Positions 47,472-59,100 of a DNA stretch of 63,011 nt are shown here, one piece after another. The translations under genes and the position numbers were made by a program. The first letter of the stretch is position 1. The number at the start of each line of letters is the position of its first letter. Below the pieces are notes generated by a model. It did no database searches and was not told where the DNA came from. It worked only from the letters and a program-made list of their open reading frames with translations. This stretch comes from Acrasis kona (taxonomy: Eukaryota > Heterolobosea > Eutetramitea > Acrasida > Acrasidae), in assembly GCA_026419775.2 (NCBI GenBank), contig JAOPGA020001296.1, forward strand, positions 1 to 63,011, given 5' to 3'.

Positions 47472-48305
47472 TCAATGTGAGTTGGGTGATTCAGCAATAC
47501 TACCACACAGACAGTTTATTAATGACTCTGATACATTTTCATCATTTGCAGGCCCAACAGCTACGCTTATAATGTGTTCGTTATCTAATAAACAGGACTT
47601 GAATTCCCAATTTAACATGTGTTTGTTTTCAACGTACAATTGAGGTCTACAATTTAAAATGTTTTCTTCATTAGAGTCAAATTTAAAAACGGCTTGTTCC
47701 AATGGAAAGTATACTCCTTTACCGATGGCTTTTATGAAGGACTCTTTTAGTGTCCAGTGGATGAAGAATCTAATTTTGACATTCTGCACAACCTCATCAC
47801 TAGCAGTCAGGGTCAGCTGAGTTACGAGAGCTTTGGGATGAGCGTCGCGGTATGGTTGGAGTATACATTTTTGCTCTTCAGGATCAAAAGAAGGTAGCAT
47901 GTCATTCAAGAATTCACCGAGTGAGGTGTTACCCCTCAAGATTAAATGTTCGATATCGACACCAACTACTTTTGGAGAGGATAAGGATGATTTAAGAAGG
48001 GCAACAATAACTACATCGCCAGCATGAGAAATGTTAAAATCACAAACACCTTCAATGGGTTGCTTAAACTTGCAAAATGGTTTGTTTTCTTTTGTGCGAC
48101 ATAATTTAAAGTTTCCTCCATACTCGCTTTTAATCTTTTGGCGAATAATCAAATGTCCAGCAAGTGACCTCTTTGAATCAATTCTGAATTTGTATTTTTG
48201 GATTCTTTGCTTCTCCTCTATAGGATCCACTATACTTAACAAATCAAGATACTCTACATCATCAACGTTCCACTCACTAACACGAATAAAACCCAACCAC
48301 AACAT
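47472..48305 (-). CDS. 4'-phosphopantetheinyl transferase (AASDHPPT/Lys5/Sfp type), 277 aa
   Basis: Single exon. The start at 48305 gives MLWLGFIRVSEWNVDDVEYL, which aligns with the family N-terminus (W.v....W). Key motifs are RIQKYKFRIDSKRSLAGHL (CoA contact), FNISHAGDVVIVAL, VVGVDIEHL with the Mg2+ Asp and Glu, and HWTLKESFIKAIGKG with the catalytic WxxKEAxxKxxGxG pattern. The enzyme moves the phosphopantetheine arm from CoA to acyl-carrier proteins (fatty acid and polyketide synthases, or the alpha-aminoadipate enzyme). Its ATG is only 18 bp after the stop of the upstream same-strand gene, so it must share a transcript or use a promoter inside that gene. Convergent with TMEM107. Confidence 0.88.
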   Translation of the reverse strand: MLWLGFIRVSEWNVDDVEYLDLLSIVDPIEEKQRIQKYKFRIDSKRSLAGHLIIRQKIKSEYGGNFKLCRTKENKPFCKFKQPIEGVCDFNISHAGDVVIVALLKSSLSSPKVVGVDIEHLILRGNTSLGEFLNDMLPSFDPEEQKCILQPYRDAHPKALVTQLTLTASDEVVQNVKIRFFIHWTLKESFIKAIGKGVYFPLEQAVFKFDSNEENILNCRPQLYVENKHMLNWEFKSCLLDNEHIISVAVGPANDENVSESLINCLCGSIAESPNSH

Positions 48306-48323
48306 TATTGTAAACAAGTATTT

Positions 48324-49730
48324 TTAATATTCTAAATTAAAACCGAAACCGAACCTTGTGTCCTTAAAAGTATCCCAAACCAAACCCTTCCCACCATCAT
48401 AACGATCTATTGGTAAACTATTTTGAAGTTTCAAACTAGCATCTAACTTATAACCACCGTTCAGATAAAACCTTTTACTCAACATGACTGCAGCACCCTT
48501 CTCAGTATCATACCTACTTTTCAAGACAAAAGCATCATCCCCATCAAGTGACTTGTGTCGGTATTGCAAACCAAAGGTCATGTCACTACTTTTATCCGTA
48601 TTCAAGTATCTAATCTGACCACTCGTCGTCAGGTCAAACTCAGGTTTCACGAAGCTGGTCACATCAAACTCTCTTCCTGCCAAATTAATCTTGATTGGTT
48701 TAATGTTTCTTTTTCTCAACTTTGATTGTCGTAAGTCATGTGTGAACGATAAATAGTAATGATTCAAATAGGTTCCCTGTAAAACTCCAACCGTCCTACG
48801 GCCTCCTTGCGAAACATAATTGTAACGTATTCCATACGTCAAGTTTCCGACGCTTCCGTTACGTGCTGTAATGTCCAATCCTGCATCACAAGAGTGTCTT
48901 TGTGATTCTGAGCGAAGTAGTCGGAGTAGTGCCATAGCTGCAATTGTGGTGTTTGTTTCGTTGGCATGTGGTTTCTTGTCAACTTCGTAATAAAATTCTG
49001 CATTGACTCTTGGGAATTGTAAACCAAGGGTTCCTCCAAAAATGAACCTTCTCATGTCGATTTGCTTTTTATCGGCTGGTGTGTTTTGCTGTGTGGGTTG
49101 TTAATAAAAATTAGAAAAATGTAACGTACGTAAATGTATGGCTCCTGTCTTATCTCTGTACGGAGTGAGATTGGAGAAAAAGTGTAGTGGAGGTTAAGAT
49201 TGGTGGATAGATTAGGATAAACAAATAAATTCACATCAAAAGGAGAATCAAGTGATTTTGATACAAAATTATCCCAAGTGGTTGTTTGTTCCAATTGTTT
49301 ACTTGTTGTTTCGGACACAGTCTGTACTTGACTGCTAGTCGATCTAATGTCACCCTTAAAAATGTTTCTCAGAGAATCTCGTTTCTCAAAATAATAAGTT
49401 AGTTGCTTGAGACCACGGTCCAAGCGTATCATGTGCTTGCATTTTGCAAATTGATCTATTAGGTGCTTGTTATGTGACGAAAAGATCAAGGAGTCGAAAC
49501 GCTGGTAAATGTGTTCTGTCCAAAGATTAAGCTGATGAATTTTCTCTCCCTCTTCTATTTTGTCCTGATGTGTTTTAAGGTCGTGTTCTTGTACCTCAAG
49601 AGAGGCTCCGGTTGTATCGAAAAACAAAACATCTATTATAAATCACATGTGAATCGGTGTTGGTGTCTATACCCTTTGATAAATAGTCAATTTGACTGTA
49701 ACGACCAGGGGAGAGGTATTGTTCATCCAT
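48324..49730 (-). CDS. Predicted beta-barrel membrane protein, 441 aa
   Basis: Exons 49730-49673, 49632-49130 and 49088-48324; introns of 40 and 41 nt (GTATAG..ATAG, GTACGT..ACAG). The first 180 residues are polar and helical (LYKT-like stretches such as HLIDQFAKCKHMIRLDRGLK). From about 180 the sequence alternates hydrophobic and polar residues in many short strands (VNLFVYPN, LNLHYTFSP, YGIRYNYVS, TFGLQYRHK, KLDASLKLQN) and ends in an aromatic strand DTRFGFGFNLEY, the usual C-terminal signal of beta-barrels. No signal peptide, so the outer membrane of mitochondria is the likely site. No specific family (Tom40, VDAC, Mdm10, Sam50) is evident to me. Confidence 0.6.
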
Positions 49731-50222
49731 TGTGTTATTGTAAAAGTGTCAACTTGGACCATCAATAATTACGCACCACGATGAAGTTGCTCACATACGT
49801 ACCATTAAAAACAAGGAGCGTGGACAACTAAGGATTGAAACGTCGGACAAGTAGACAATTGTCTTTGAAATTAATGAACGAGGGATTTTGACAAGGATTT
49901 TTACTTTGATTCAGATTTATCAATACACTGATCAAATAGTACTAAGCATTCTTTATTATTACAATCAAAGATGTCAAGAGAATCTGAGCGACAATTTTGT
50001 CGAAAAGATTGAAAAGATTAAAAAGTCTACTGGGAGCACAACTTATAAATACATTTCATTGCACTTTTACCTTGTTTTCTTTCACCTTCATTTCCTCTGG
50101 TTTGTCTTTTATGTTATTGTTCAAGTTATAAAAAAAATACTATTAATAAACAAGTGGAGATCTCCAAAACAAGTTCGGAAAAAAGTTTTTTGAAAACTGT
50201 GCGGAAGAAACTGACGCATGAG

Positions 50223-51100
50223 ATGATGAACTGGATACGAGACATGATTTATACTTTGTTCCATGCCATCATCTACCCCTTATTATTTATTTATGAGTTC
50301 ATACAGTGGAACAGAATGACGAAAAAAAGGAAAAGTCTTCAAGAGACCACTGATGCAAATAGTCACAATGATAGTAACAACTCGAGATTTGAGGGAGATG
50401 ATGAGTTGCAAAGGATACGGGAGCTTAATAGAAGTTTGACACCTTCCATCCTTCAATCCATCAAAATGAAGAATGTTGCAAAAAAGAAGATTCTAGTTCT
50501 GGATCTAGACGAAACGTTAATCCATTCCACCCCTGTAGAGCCCTTTCCTCAGTTTAAAAGATTTTACCAATATCGCATTGACGTCTACCTGGATCAAGAT
50601 GAATGTTCATTCTATGTCAGCGAAAGACCGCACCTCAAACATTTCATGAGGAAAGTTTGTGAATGGTATGAAGTTGTCATTTTCACTGCAAGTGTCCAAA
50701 GTTATGCGGACCCAGTCATTGACAGATTGGAATGTTCCGATAAGATATCAAGAAGGTATTTTAGAGAGGTGAGCTTAAAGGAATGTTACATTTTTTAATC
50801 ATCCGTTAGTCGTGTGCAAACAACCAAGGAGTTTTCATAAAGGACCTTGCAGTGTTGGGTTGTGACCTTTCAAGATGTATCATTGTAGACAACTCACATA
50901 TTTCATACATGTGGCATCCTGAGAATGCGATACCTTGTACAAGTTGGGTGGCAGGTAAGCTAATTTGAGGTTTTTACACGTTAACAAATCAATCAGATGA
51001 TGACAATGATGATGAGCTGTTGAGGTTATTACTTTTATTGGACGCTCTTCGGTACATGAATGATGTTAGAAGTGTTTTGACGCTGCGACTCAAGGGTTAG
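50223..51100 (+). CDS. Dullard/CTDNEP1-type nuclear-envelope phosphatase, 264 aa
   Basis: Exons 50223-50768, 50810-50954 and 50997-51100; introns 41 and 42 nt. The start is the first ATG of the frame (MMNWIRDMIYTLFHAIIYPL), which opens with a membrane-associated helix as in CTDNEP1. The HAD phosphatase signature DLDETLIHS supplies the Asp nucleophile and acid. Further motifs are VSERPHLKHFMR, VVIFTASVQSYADPVID, and IIVDNSHISYMWHPENAIP. The end matches the Dullard pattern DDDNDDELLRLLLLLDALR then DVRS. CTDNEP1 dephosphorylates lipin at the nuclear and ER membrane and so controls phospholipid versus storage-lipid synthesis. Upstream (49760-50222) the frame stays open for 60 codons without ATG, so an additional 5' exon cannot be excluded. 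Confidence 0.85.
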
Positions 51101-51194
51101 GTGCTAAACAAGTAAGATTGGATTTATTAGCTTGACATCCCTTGAAAGAAGGTTAAGAACAAAAACATTAGTACATTAAAATGATTTATTGAAA

Positions 51195-51522
51195 TTACTT
51201 CTTCAAGTTTTCATATTGTTGTGGTGTGATTGTCTTTTTAAACGTCTTGCTAAAGTTAGATCTTCATAACGTAGGTCTTACAAGTGCGTGAATGTCCTTC
51301 AATTCCTCTTTGATTAGATCATTAACAGTTCTTTGTCTCTCAAGTAGAGATTTACCCTCTGGAAATTAAGTTGTGTCGTTCATGCATGATCATACCAAAA
51401 AGTGGACTGACGATGTAAACTGAGAACATTGTACCGCATCCACCAGAGTTATCCTCCACCTCAAGATGCGTAGTTTGCAATCTATCTTTCAGAATCTCTT
51501 CGAACTCGCTTTTACTTGGCAT
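51195..51522 (-). CDS. BolA-family protein, 84 aa, three exons
   Basis: Exons 51522-51396, 51358-51282 and 51245-51195; introns of 37 and 36 nt. Joined, it reads as a BolA: LEVEDNSGGCGTMFSVYIVS, FEGKSLLERQRTVNDLIKEE, the invariant His in LKDIHAL, and the end KTITPQQYENLKK. It is closest to the BOLA2/BOLA3 type by the GCG loop, where the Cys together with the His binds an Fe-S cluster in a complex with a CGFS glutaredoxin. There is no long N-terminal extension, which favours the cytosolic BOLA2 role in iron-sulfur trafficking. None of the exons alone is long, so it is easily overlooked. It is convergent with the phosphatase gene, 94 bp apart. Confidence 0.85.
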
Positions 51523-52432
51523 GTTTCTTTTTTTTGTAAATTAATCGGACATTTAAGAAGGTTTACTTGTGGGTCACTGGACCAGAACAACATCCAGGAC
51601 AATGAAATTGGACATACAAAAAAAAGTGAAGAGTTCGGTGTGGCCAACAACAAAAAATAGTTACACATCAGAGGAAATTTTAATTTTTCATAATATTTCA
51701 ACATCAAAATACGAATAAAAGAAAATCCTAATGGAAATTTAAACAGAAAAATTGGGTATCAATATGAATGGTAGCAAAAGAAACTCGGATGCGACCGCGA
51801 CCCATTAAGTAGATAAGGTTATTGATGTCATCTATCTACTGTTTGTACGTAATCATAGTCGTTGTCGTAGTGACTACAAGTAGCACTTCCATTCGCAACG
51901 TTCAACTCAAAAAGGTGACCACGTGAAGTAAAATAACGAAATGTCGTTAATGCTGAGAAATCTTTAGGATCGATCATCAAACATCAATTTCAATCTTAAA
52001 ATGAGAAACAATAAACACATTGAGAGTGGTAGTTAGACTAACTAGAATATTGAAATCAATTTGATTCTACTTTCAAAATGTATTTTAATAAACTCAACAA
52101 ATTTATTTTGTTTTCATTCTGGTTTTAACATTATAAATGGAAAAGTAATTTAACAAGATCACAATACATTTACTCTGTCTAGAATGGCTGTCATCCTCGT
52201 TCTGGGGAAGATTTGATGCAAGATTGAGTGCCATTACTTTCATAATTTCAACTTTCGATCAAAAATATATCGGCACTGAAAGGTCTTGGACTATGAAGTT
52301 CATGGTGCAAAAAAATGTTGAAGTTCATTACAATAAATCAGTTCAACATTTCCTTGGAGGTTTGAACTACCATGGTATAAATTGAAATTTTGTACTCGAA
52401 CATTTTCAAACCGAAAACAAAAACCAAAGAAC
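51523..52432. other. Intergenic stretch, no firm gene
   Basis: About 910 bp, AT-rich. A plus-strand frame at 51466-51660 is the antisense shadow of the BolA first exon plus spacer. I see no other supported feature. Confidence 0.5.
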
Positions 52433-52633
52433 ATGGTACATTACGCAACACCAGTAAAGTCATTCACAACTATCGCGGCTCAAAAGACACATACCATCAA
52501 GCAGACAAAGACAACAAAGAGGGATTCAGCGTGCAAGCTCATCAAGCCAACAATGTTCGGAGACATAATATACTATGAAGTAGGAGTTAACTCATGGAAC
52601 CAACCAGAGGAAGCTTACATGTACAACACTTAA
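52433..52633 (+). CDS. Small basic protein, 66 aa
   Basis: ATG-to-stop frame: MVHYATPVKSFTTIAAQKTH, then IKQTKTTKRDSACKLIKP and a more hydrophobic end (FGDIIYYEVGVNSWNQPEEA). The frame is open upstream but has no ATG. Charged middle and aromatic end look like a real short protein. No family recognised. Confidence 0.42.
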   Translation: MVHYATPVKSFTTIAAQKTHTIKQTKTTKRDSACKLIKPTMFGDIIYYEVGVNSWNQPEEAYMYNT

Positions 52634-53199
52634 AAGACAAGAAAGGTCACCATGCCGACAAACTGTAATATACGAAGATAAAAACATTTTGAACTAACTA
52701 ATTAATGTTGTGTCGGTATTAAATTCTCATCTTCTTTCTCAAAGAACCAATCCCTAAAGCAACAAACAAATAATCCACTTCAACCTTACAAATACAAACA
52801 GACTAGTACTTTTGATTATTAAGTAATTCTGGATTTCCAGAATGACGGAGGTATGCTGCTAGTACCAACGATGAATGGTTTTTGTACAGCAGAGTTTGAT
52901 TATCATGTTCGATTGTTAGAATTTTCGATTTATGTGGTCGAACTCATCCGGTGGGCGAACTAATGCTGATATTAGTGATACACTTTTGTTTGTATTATAC
53001 CATAAAATAGCACAATGTTTTATCTGATGCTTCTTGCTGGTACTACGTTGTTGTCACAAGTCGGCGTTGCAGACTAGCCCCTTTTTCATGATAACATGAA
53101 GATCAGAAATAACGACGTCACTGTGCTACATTCAAACGGGTGTGATCAAGACTAACAGTCAGTAATGTTTATAGTAAAATTTATTTGATTTAACTGCGA
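52634..53199. other. Intergenic stretch, no gene seen
   Basis: About 565 bp between two convergent genes. One plus-strand piece (MNGFCTAEFDYHVRLLEF, near 52869) is coding-like but only 29 codons. No other structure noted. Confidence 0.45.
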
Positions 53200-56100
53200 T
53201 CACAATTGATGGAACCCACCATTCTTCTTCCTGAATTTCTTGGCTATATTTTTTCCACCACTCTTCATAACACCCAAATTCTTTTTCAATCTTCGCATGC
53301 TGAATACATCAAGTATAATACCGTTCAATGTCTGTTTGTTTTCCTCATCTTCACCTTCAGAATCAGCATCTGACATGTAGAACGGAGGAGTGAACCTGAT
53401 TTCTCTACTTGCCTCCGTATCCATATAATCAGATACTGCAACCTCAACAACTTCAGACAATGGATTAATAATTAACGCCCATTCTTCATCCTCCAAATCA
53501 TCATTGGACTCGAACAATGGATTCTTTTCCACTAACCAATCATCCACATCATCATCACCTTGTGTCTCAACATTATGGAACACACTTGGGAACAACTTTT
53601 TATATTCTGCTTCCAACTCTTGTTCCTTTAGGTCACCGAATTTTTCTCTAATAGCATCCCTCTTTGCCTTCTCCGCTGCATTCTCTTTTCTCCTTCTGAT
53701 CAAAAAGTCCATCATACTCATTAGAATGACTATGACTGTACTTGCAATGATAACAATGATGGTTATTACGTTGCAGAAACTCTTAAACTGAGGGGTGGGG
53801 AACTGATCAACAAAGAAAAGCAAACCAAAGAACAAAGTAAGGACAATGGATATTAGTACCACATACTCTGTCAAGTTGTGGAACTTTTTACGGAAAGGTA
53901 CAGTTTGCATGTGCAGGATCAACGACAAGAACATTATCAAGAGACCAAACACAACAACAAGAATTGACGGTAAGAAAGTGTTGAGTATAGCCACTGCAAG
54001 CTTTCTGCTCGTAATGACAAGCTCCCAGAAAAAGTATTTTATTTTAAATCTCGTTAACAAGAATTTAAATTCAGTTTTAAAGTTCTTAATTGAAGTTTTA
54101 ACGTCTCCTAATTGACTTTCCAACACCAAAACACATTGTTCGTCGTTTAATTCTTCCGCACTGGCCATTTGCATTTTTAATTCATTTTGTTTCTTGAATA
54201 AATATTTAGAACGGAAATACAAAACAATAAACATGATAACATATCCTAACCCAAAAATGATGTAGATAATAATGGACAGGGGCAACATCTTGACCCATTG
54301 ATCATCTTTCAATGAACATTGGATATCAGGAGAAGCGTTTAATGTAAGACTTGAATCTGCTTGCGGAGTACAAACAAATATTTGACTCGCCTGTTGGATA
54401 ATAAACAAATACAAGAAGGAAATGAGAGCAGTGAAAGAATTGATAATTTTGCTCAAAAATACTCTTGATTGTCTTCTAGTGACACCTCCTTTAATCATCC
54501 ATAAACTAAAATTGTAACTATATATTACAACATTGAAACACATCAAATACAAACCACCAACAATATTTAACAATTTATATTTGATCTTGTCCCTCTTTCT
54601 AACACTTTGTTCCATCATTTTATGGCTATAGTTTATTAAAGTAATATTTTCATCAAGTTTAAACCTCTTGTACTTAAACGGAATGTATTTTCCGGTTCTA
54701 TTTACAATGACTCCTCTTATTAACCCAAAGATGTACAACACAATAAAAGCAAATAAGAAATAAAATGGAACACAAGTAATTAACACCCATTTTGTAGCAA
54801 ATGTCATTTCTGGAAAAACACATTGCGGAGATAAGAAATCAATATTAAAGTTGGCTAAACTAGCAGCAACCAACGAATCACCTACTGTCGTTGGCCACTG
54901 TACATCAAAAGAAGAGAAAATCGATAAAATTTGCCAAAATCCAAAAGCAATTGAAATGGAACTCAAATGTGTGACCTTTGTGCTGCTGACAGCAAAGAAC
55001 ACAACAGTAATGACAGCAAGACCAATACCAGCCAATAACAATTTGTACCAAGCACCTGGAGTACACTCTCTACATGCATTTTGCCACTTGTAGAATCCAT
55101 TCTGACATTGACCACACACTCTTGAAAGATTGTTGTAACCTGGTGCACAATAGTCAAATCCACCAGCACCACCTGGACAAGCAGCTGCTGGATAACAAGC
55201 AACATAGTTATAAGGATCAGCAGCAGTGTGCCAAAATCCTTTTAATGCGTTAGGTATAGTGATATTGTAGCCTTGACAATTAGCACCAGTCAAACAAGAC
55301 ACACATGGTGCATTTTTGTTTTCACCCAAGTAAAAGTAACCAGGTGGACATACACAAGAGTAGTAGCTGGGTGACCTATCAGCAGATGTCGTATAGATCG
55401 GACACTTGTCACACGTCAAAGAAGCTTCATTAGAAGAGTAAGTTCCATTAGAACATTGTATACAATTAAAAGTACCTTCGATAGGTTTGAAATAACCTGG
55501 TTGACATTTTTTACAAGGAATGTCATATCGAGGAGATTCCCAACCTGCAGCACAAGGTTGATAATAGAAATTATTCCATCTTGTAATGGAAGTATCTTGG
55601 TCAATGAACAAATCTCCGTATTGCATGTACCAATTCACTTTGTCATGACTCAGCATGACTCTTACATTTCCAGATGAATGACTAATAACATCACATTTGA
55701 CTACTGTCGAGTTGACCACATTACAAGGATTTTTACTTATAAATTGACCGAATCGGACGTAGATATTAAAGTTGGGTAAGAAGTTTAAAACAGTAATCAG
55801 AGTGGAAATGTTTCCGATGGTGGGCGACACTGATGGATTGAGTTGACTCAGAATGAGACTATCGTGGAAGTACATTTTTTGGTTACTGTTACTAGTGTCA
55901 CCATAGATATTATAAACAACTACGTCAAGCTCAGTAATACTGTTTTGTGTTAAAAATAAAAGTGGTAGATTACAATAAACAGTTGTGGAGGTAATGTCCA
56001 CTGCAACAGCGGTCAAAGTAGCTTTTCCTTGAGTAAATACACAACCCTTTACAGAATCCATCTTACGTCCCAAAATTTGCACTTTGAGATCTTTTTTAGG

Positions 56101-59100
56101 AGAAATCTGTGGAGTGACTTCAGTGATGATTGGTTGGTTGACCGAAGTGACAAAGCTCACTGGATGGTCGACATAGTTATATCCGTTATCAAATGACACA
56201 CCCAAAGTGACATCTACAGGATATACAGGGTTGACCATCTTAAATATATTACTAAAAGGTGGTATTTGCATCCTTAATTGAGTAGAAGACACAAATTGTG
56301 CATTTAACTGATCACCACTAAATATTTTACTTTCAAAACTAGTTGAGAATTGTAATAACACTGGTGGAGAAGTTGGTAGGTTGACACCGTTAATGGTGAT
56401 GTTGTTTATTTGTAAAGCCAATAGTGAATCAGAGAAATCAAGTGTGTTATCTGACACTACTGTAGTGATGGTATAACCAGAATATAACGGAATACTAGGC
56501 ACAAGCACCTCAAGTGGATTATTTGATCCAGTACGGACATGTACAATAGAGGCTGTCCCCGTAGATAACGCTCTTTTATTAACTCTTGTACGTACATCAG
56601 TAGTCAATGACAGTGATTTCAAGTTGATCACCAGTTGGTTATTATTAGATGCCGATGGTATTGATTGGAAATCCACAATGTTATTCTGTTGTTCCAATTG
56701 AATGGTTGGATTGGCAGGTAACGTTGAGAAATCTCCAATCAATGTAATCAACTGTGTGATGCCAGAGAAAATTACAGTAGGTACAATTGAGTAAGTCTTT
56801 GGAAGACTTCTCAGTACTGTTAACCCAGATGTGAATCGAATATATACAGGTACGTTTTGATTGGAATAAACCTTATAAGAGTAGTCATTTATATTAGGTA
56901 GTAGATCAATTGTGTTCAAATCACAAAACGCCTGAGATGAAGAAGGGAAGGTACAATTTAAAGGAACAATATTATTTTGATTTTCAAGTTGTATAGTGAT
57001 GACACCTCCATCTTGGATACTTAAAAAGTTGTTCAATATAATTGAAACAATTCCGGTGGTATTTGGAGATATAATAGTAATGTAAGGATCTACTTTTGAT
57101 CGTTGATCATAAAGCAAATAAACCTTATTTGGATTGTCAATTAACATATTATTGATGTAAACATCAATATAAATATTCATTGGCATTTGGAATGGAGTTG
57201 ACCATAACAACGGAGAATTAAAGGTGATCAAAGTAGAATCTACAACAACAGGAGTTAATTGAAGAGACCACTTTTTTGAAAGATCATAAAGATTAACAGT
57301 TACAAATTGATCGACAAAATTATCACCTTGTACTAATACAATACCTGATTGGAATGGACTTGCTGGACCAGCATAAAGAACAGATTTTATTGATGGTTTC
57401 TTGTTGATTAGATCAATAAGAGGTAAAGATAATTGCTGAGTTAAAGGAATATTATTAATAAGTAACGTTATTGTGATTTGACTACATAACGCAGATGCAT
57501 AATAAGGTCCTTGACACTCAATTATGGAATAAGAATCAATTCTTTTAAATTGACACGTTGTTGTTTGAAAGTCACTTCCACAAATATAATTAACAGTTAC
57601 AGTACAAAACCTTGGTATCACGCTCATTGTAAATGACAACGTGTGTTGATTGGTATCAAGTACCATCACAGAAGTAGGTTGAATGTCGCTTACAAATGGT
57701 TTTTCATAGAGGGTAATCACTGGAGTTAATGACATCATATAAACACCTTGTGTATACAAATCAACTCCAACAGACCATGGAAGCAGTGGATAGCTACCAT
57801 TAAATGAAGGTAAACTACAATTAACATACCTATTTACAAATTGACAGTTATTAATAAAGTAACCAAATGACCTATCTATGATTTTCATGCTCATATTAAG
57901 ATTGTAAGCTGTAGGAGGTAATTGGTCAACAGTAGCTAGATATAACCCGTTAGTTTGCATTGGAATAAAACCCTGTTGCAACGAAACAGCACTTACAAAG
58001 TATACTGTAGTGTAAGTATCAGTTAAGATCATGGTGTTATAATTGGGTATAGTTACAACTAATGATACATTGCTATAACTAGTTACTTGACCAGAAACAA
58101 GACAAGAGAACAAGTAGGGATCAACAGTGGGCATTGCCATCTTAAGTGAGTATTGACTACTCAAACTATTGGTTTGATTACAATAATAAACATAATTTGT
58201 TGTGTTGAGTTTAGAATCAAATCTAAAGTTTACAACACTCGGTTTAGTAACTGTATATGGATAAATTAAAGGTACAGACAACCTTCTAGTAATAGCTAAT
58301 AAATTAGTCATCGGCCACTCAATTTTATCTCCAGATACAGTGTTTGTTAGCTCCAATACAAAATCTATATTAGCTGGAATCAATTGCCACAAGTTTTTAT
58401 CAGAAGATGATAGAACAATAGACTGAGCGTAACTGCCCAAATTGAATTTAGAGTTCAAAATCAAAGTGTAACTGTAGTCAAACGTTGCTTTGATCCTGTA
58501 ACTTATACTGGTGTTTTGAGGAGGAATGTAGATGGAAGTATTTACAAACTGATCAGTTTCGATTTGACGGTTGAGTATACCAGTTGAGTGTTTGAAATAA
58601 TAAGGTGGTTGATAAAATGCAATTCCAACCCTATTACTGGACAAATCAAACGAGTAATCACCCAAATCAACGTACAGTTTTACAAAAGTAACATCGCTTG
58701 ATAAACTTGCACTCTGCGACATGTTCAAGATACAAACGGCTGTATCGATGCCTATTACATTACTGATTGATGATTTACCAACACCATATAAGCATTTAAT
58801 ACTATCAAATGGCACTAATGCGTAATCTGTTTTCAAAGTTATATTCAAGGTAGCATTTGTAATTTGATAAACAAAAGGTCTTGTATATAGTATGTTAACC
58901 TTGTTCATAGCAGTCAACAACAAGTTGTTTGAACTGACCATGACAGATCCGAGTTGACTAGATACATAGATTGCAATTGGATTGGTACCAAATGATGTAT
59001 TAAAGTTATTACAATAGATTGTATTAGATTGGAAGGTGACTGAGCTATTTGGTTGTAAATTACACGAAAATACCAAGTTGGCTGTATTGAGAGGGTTTAC

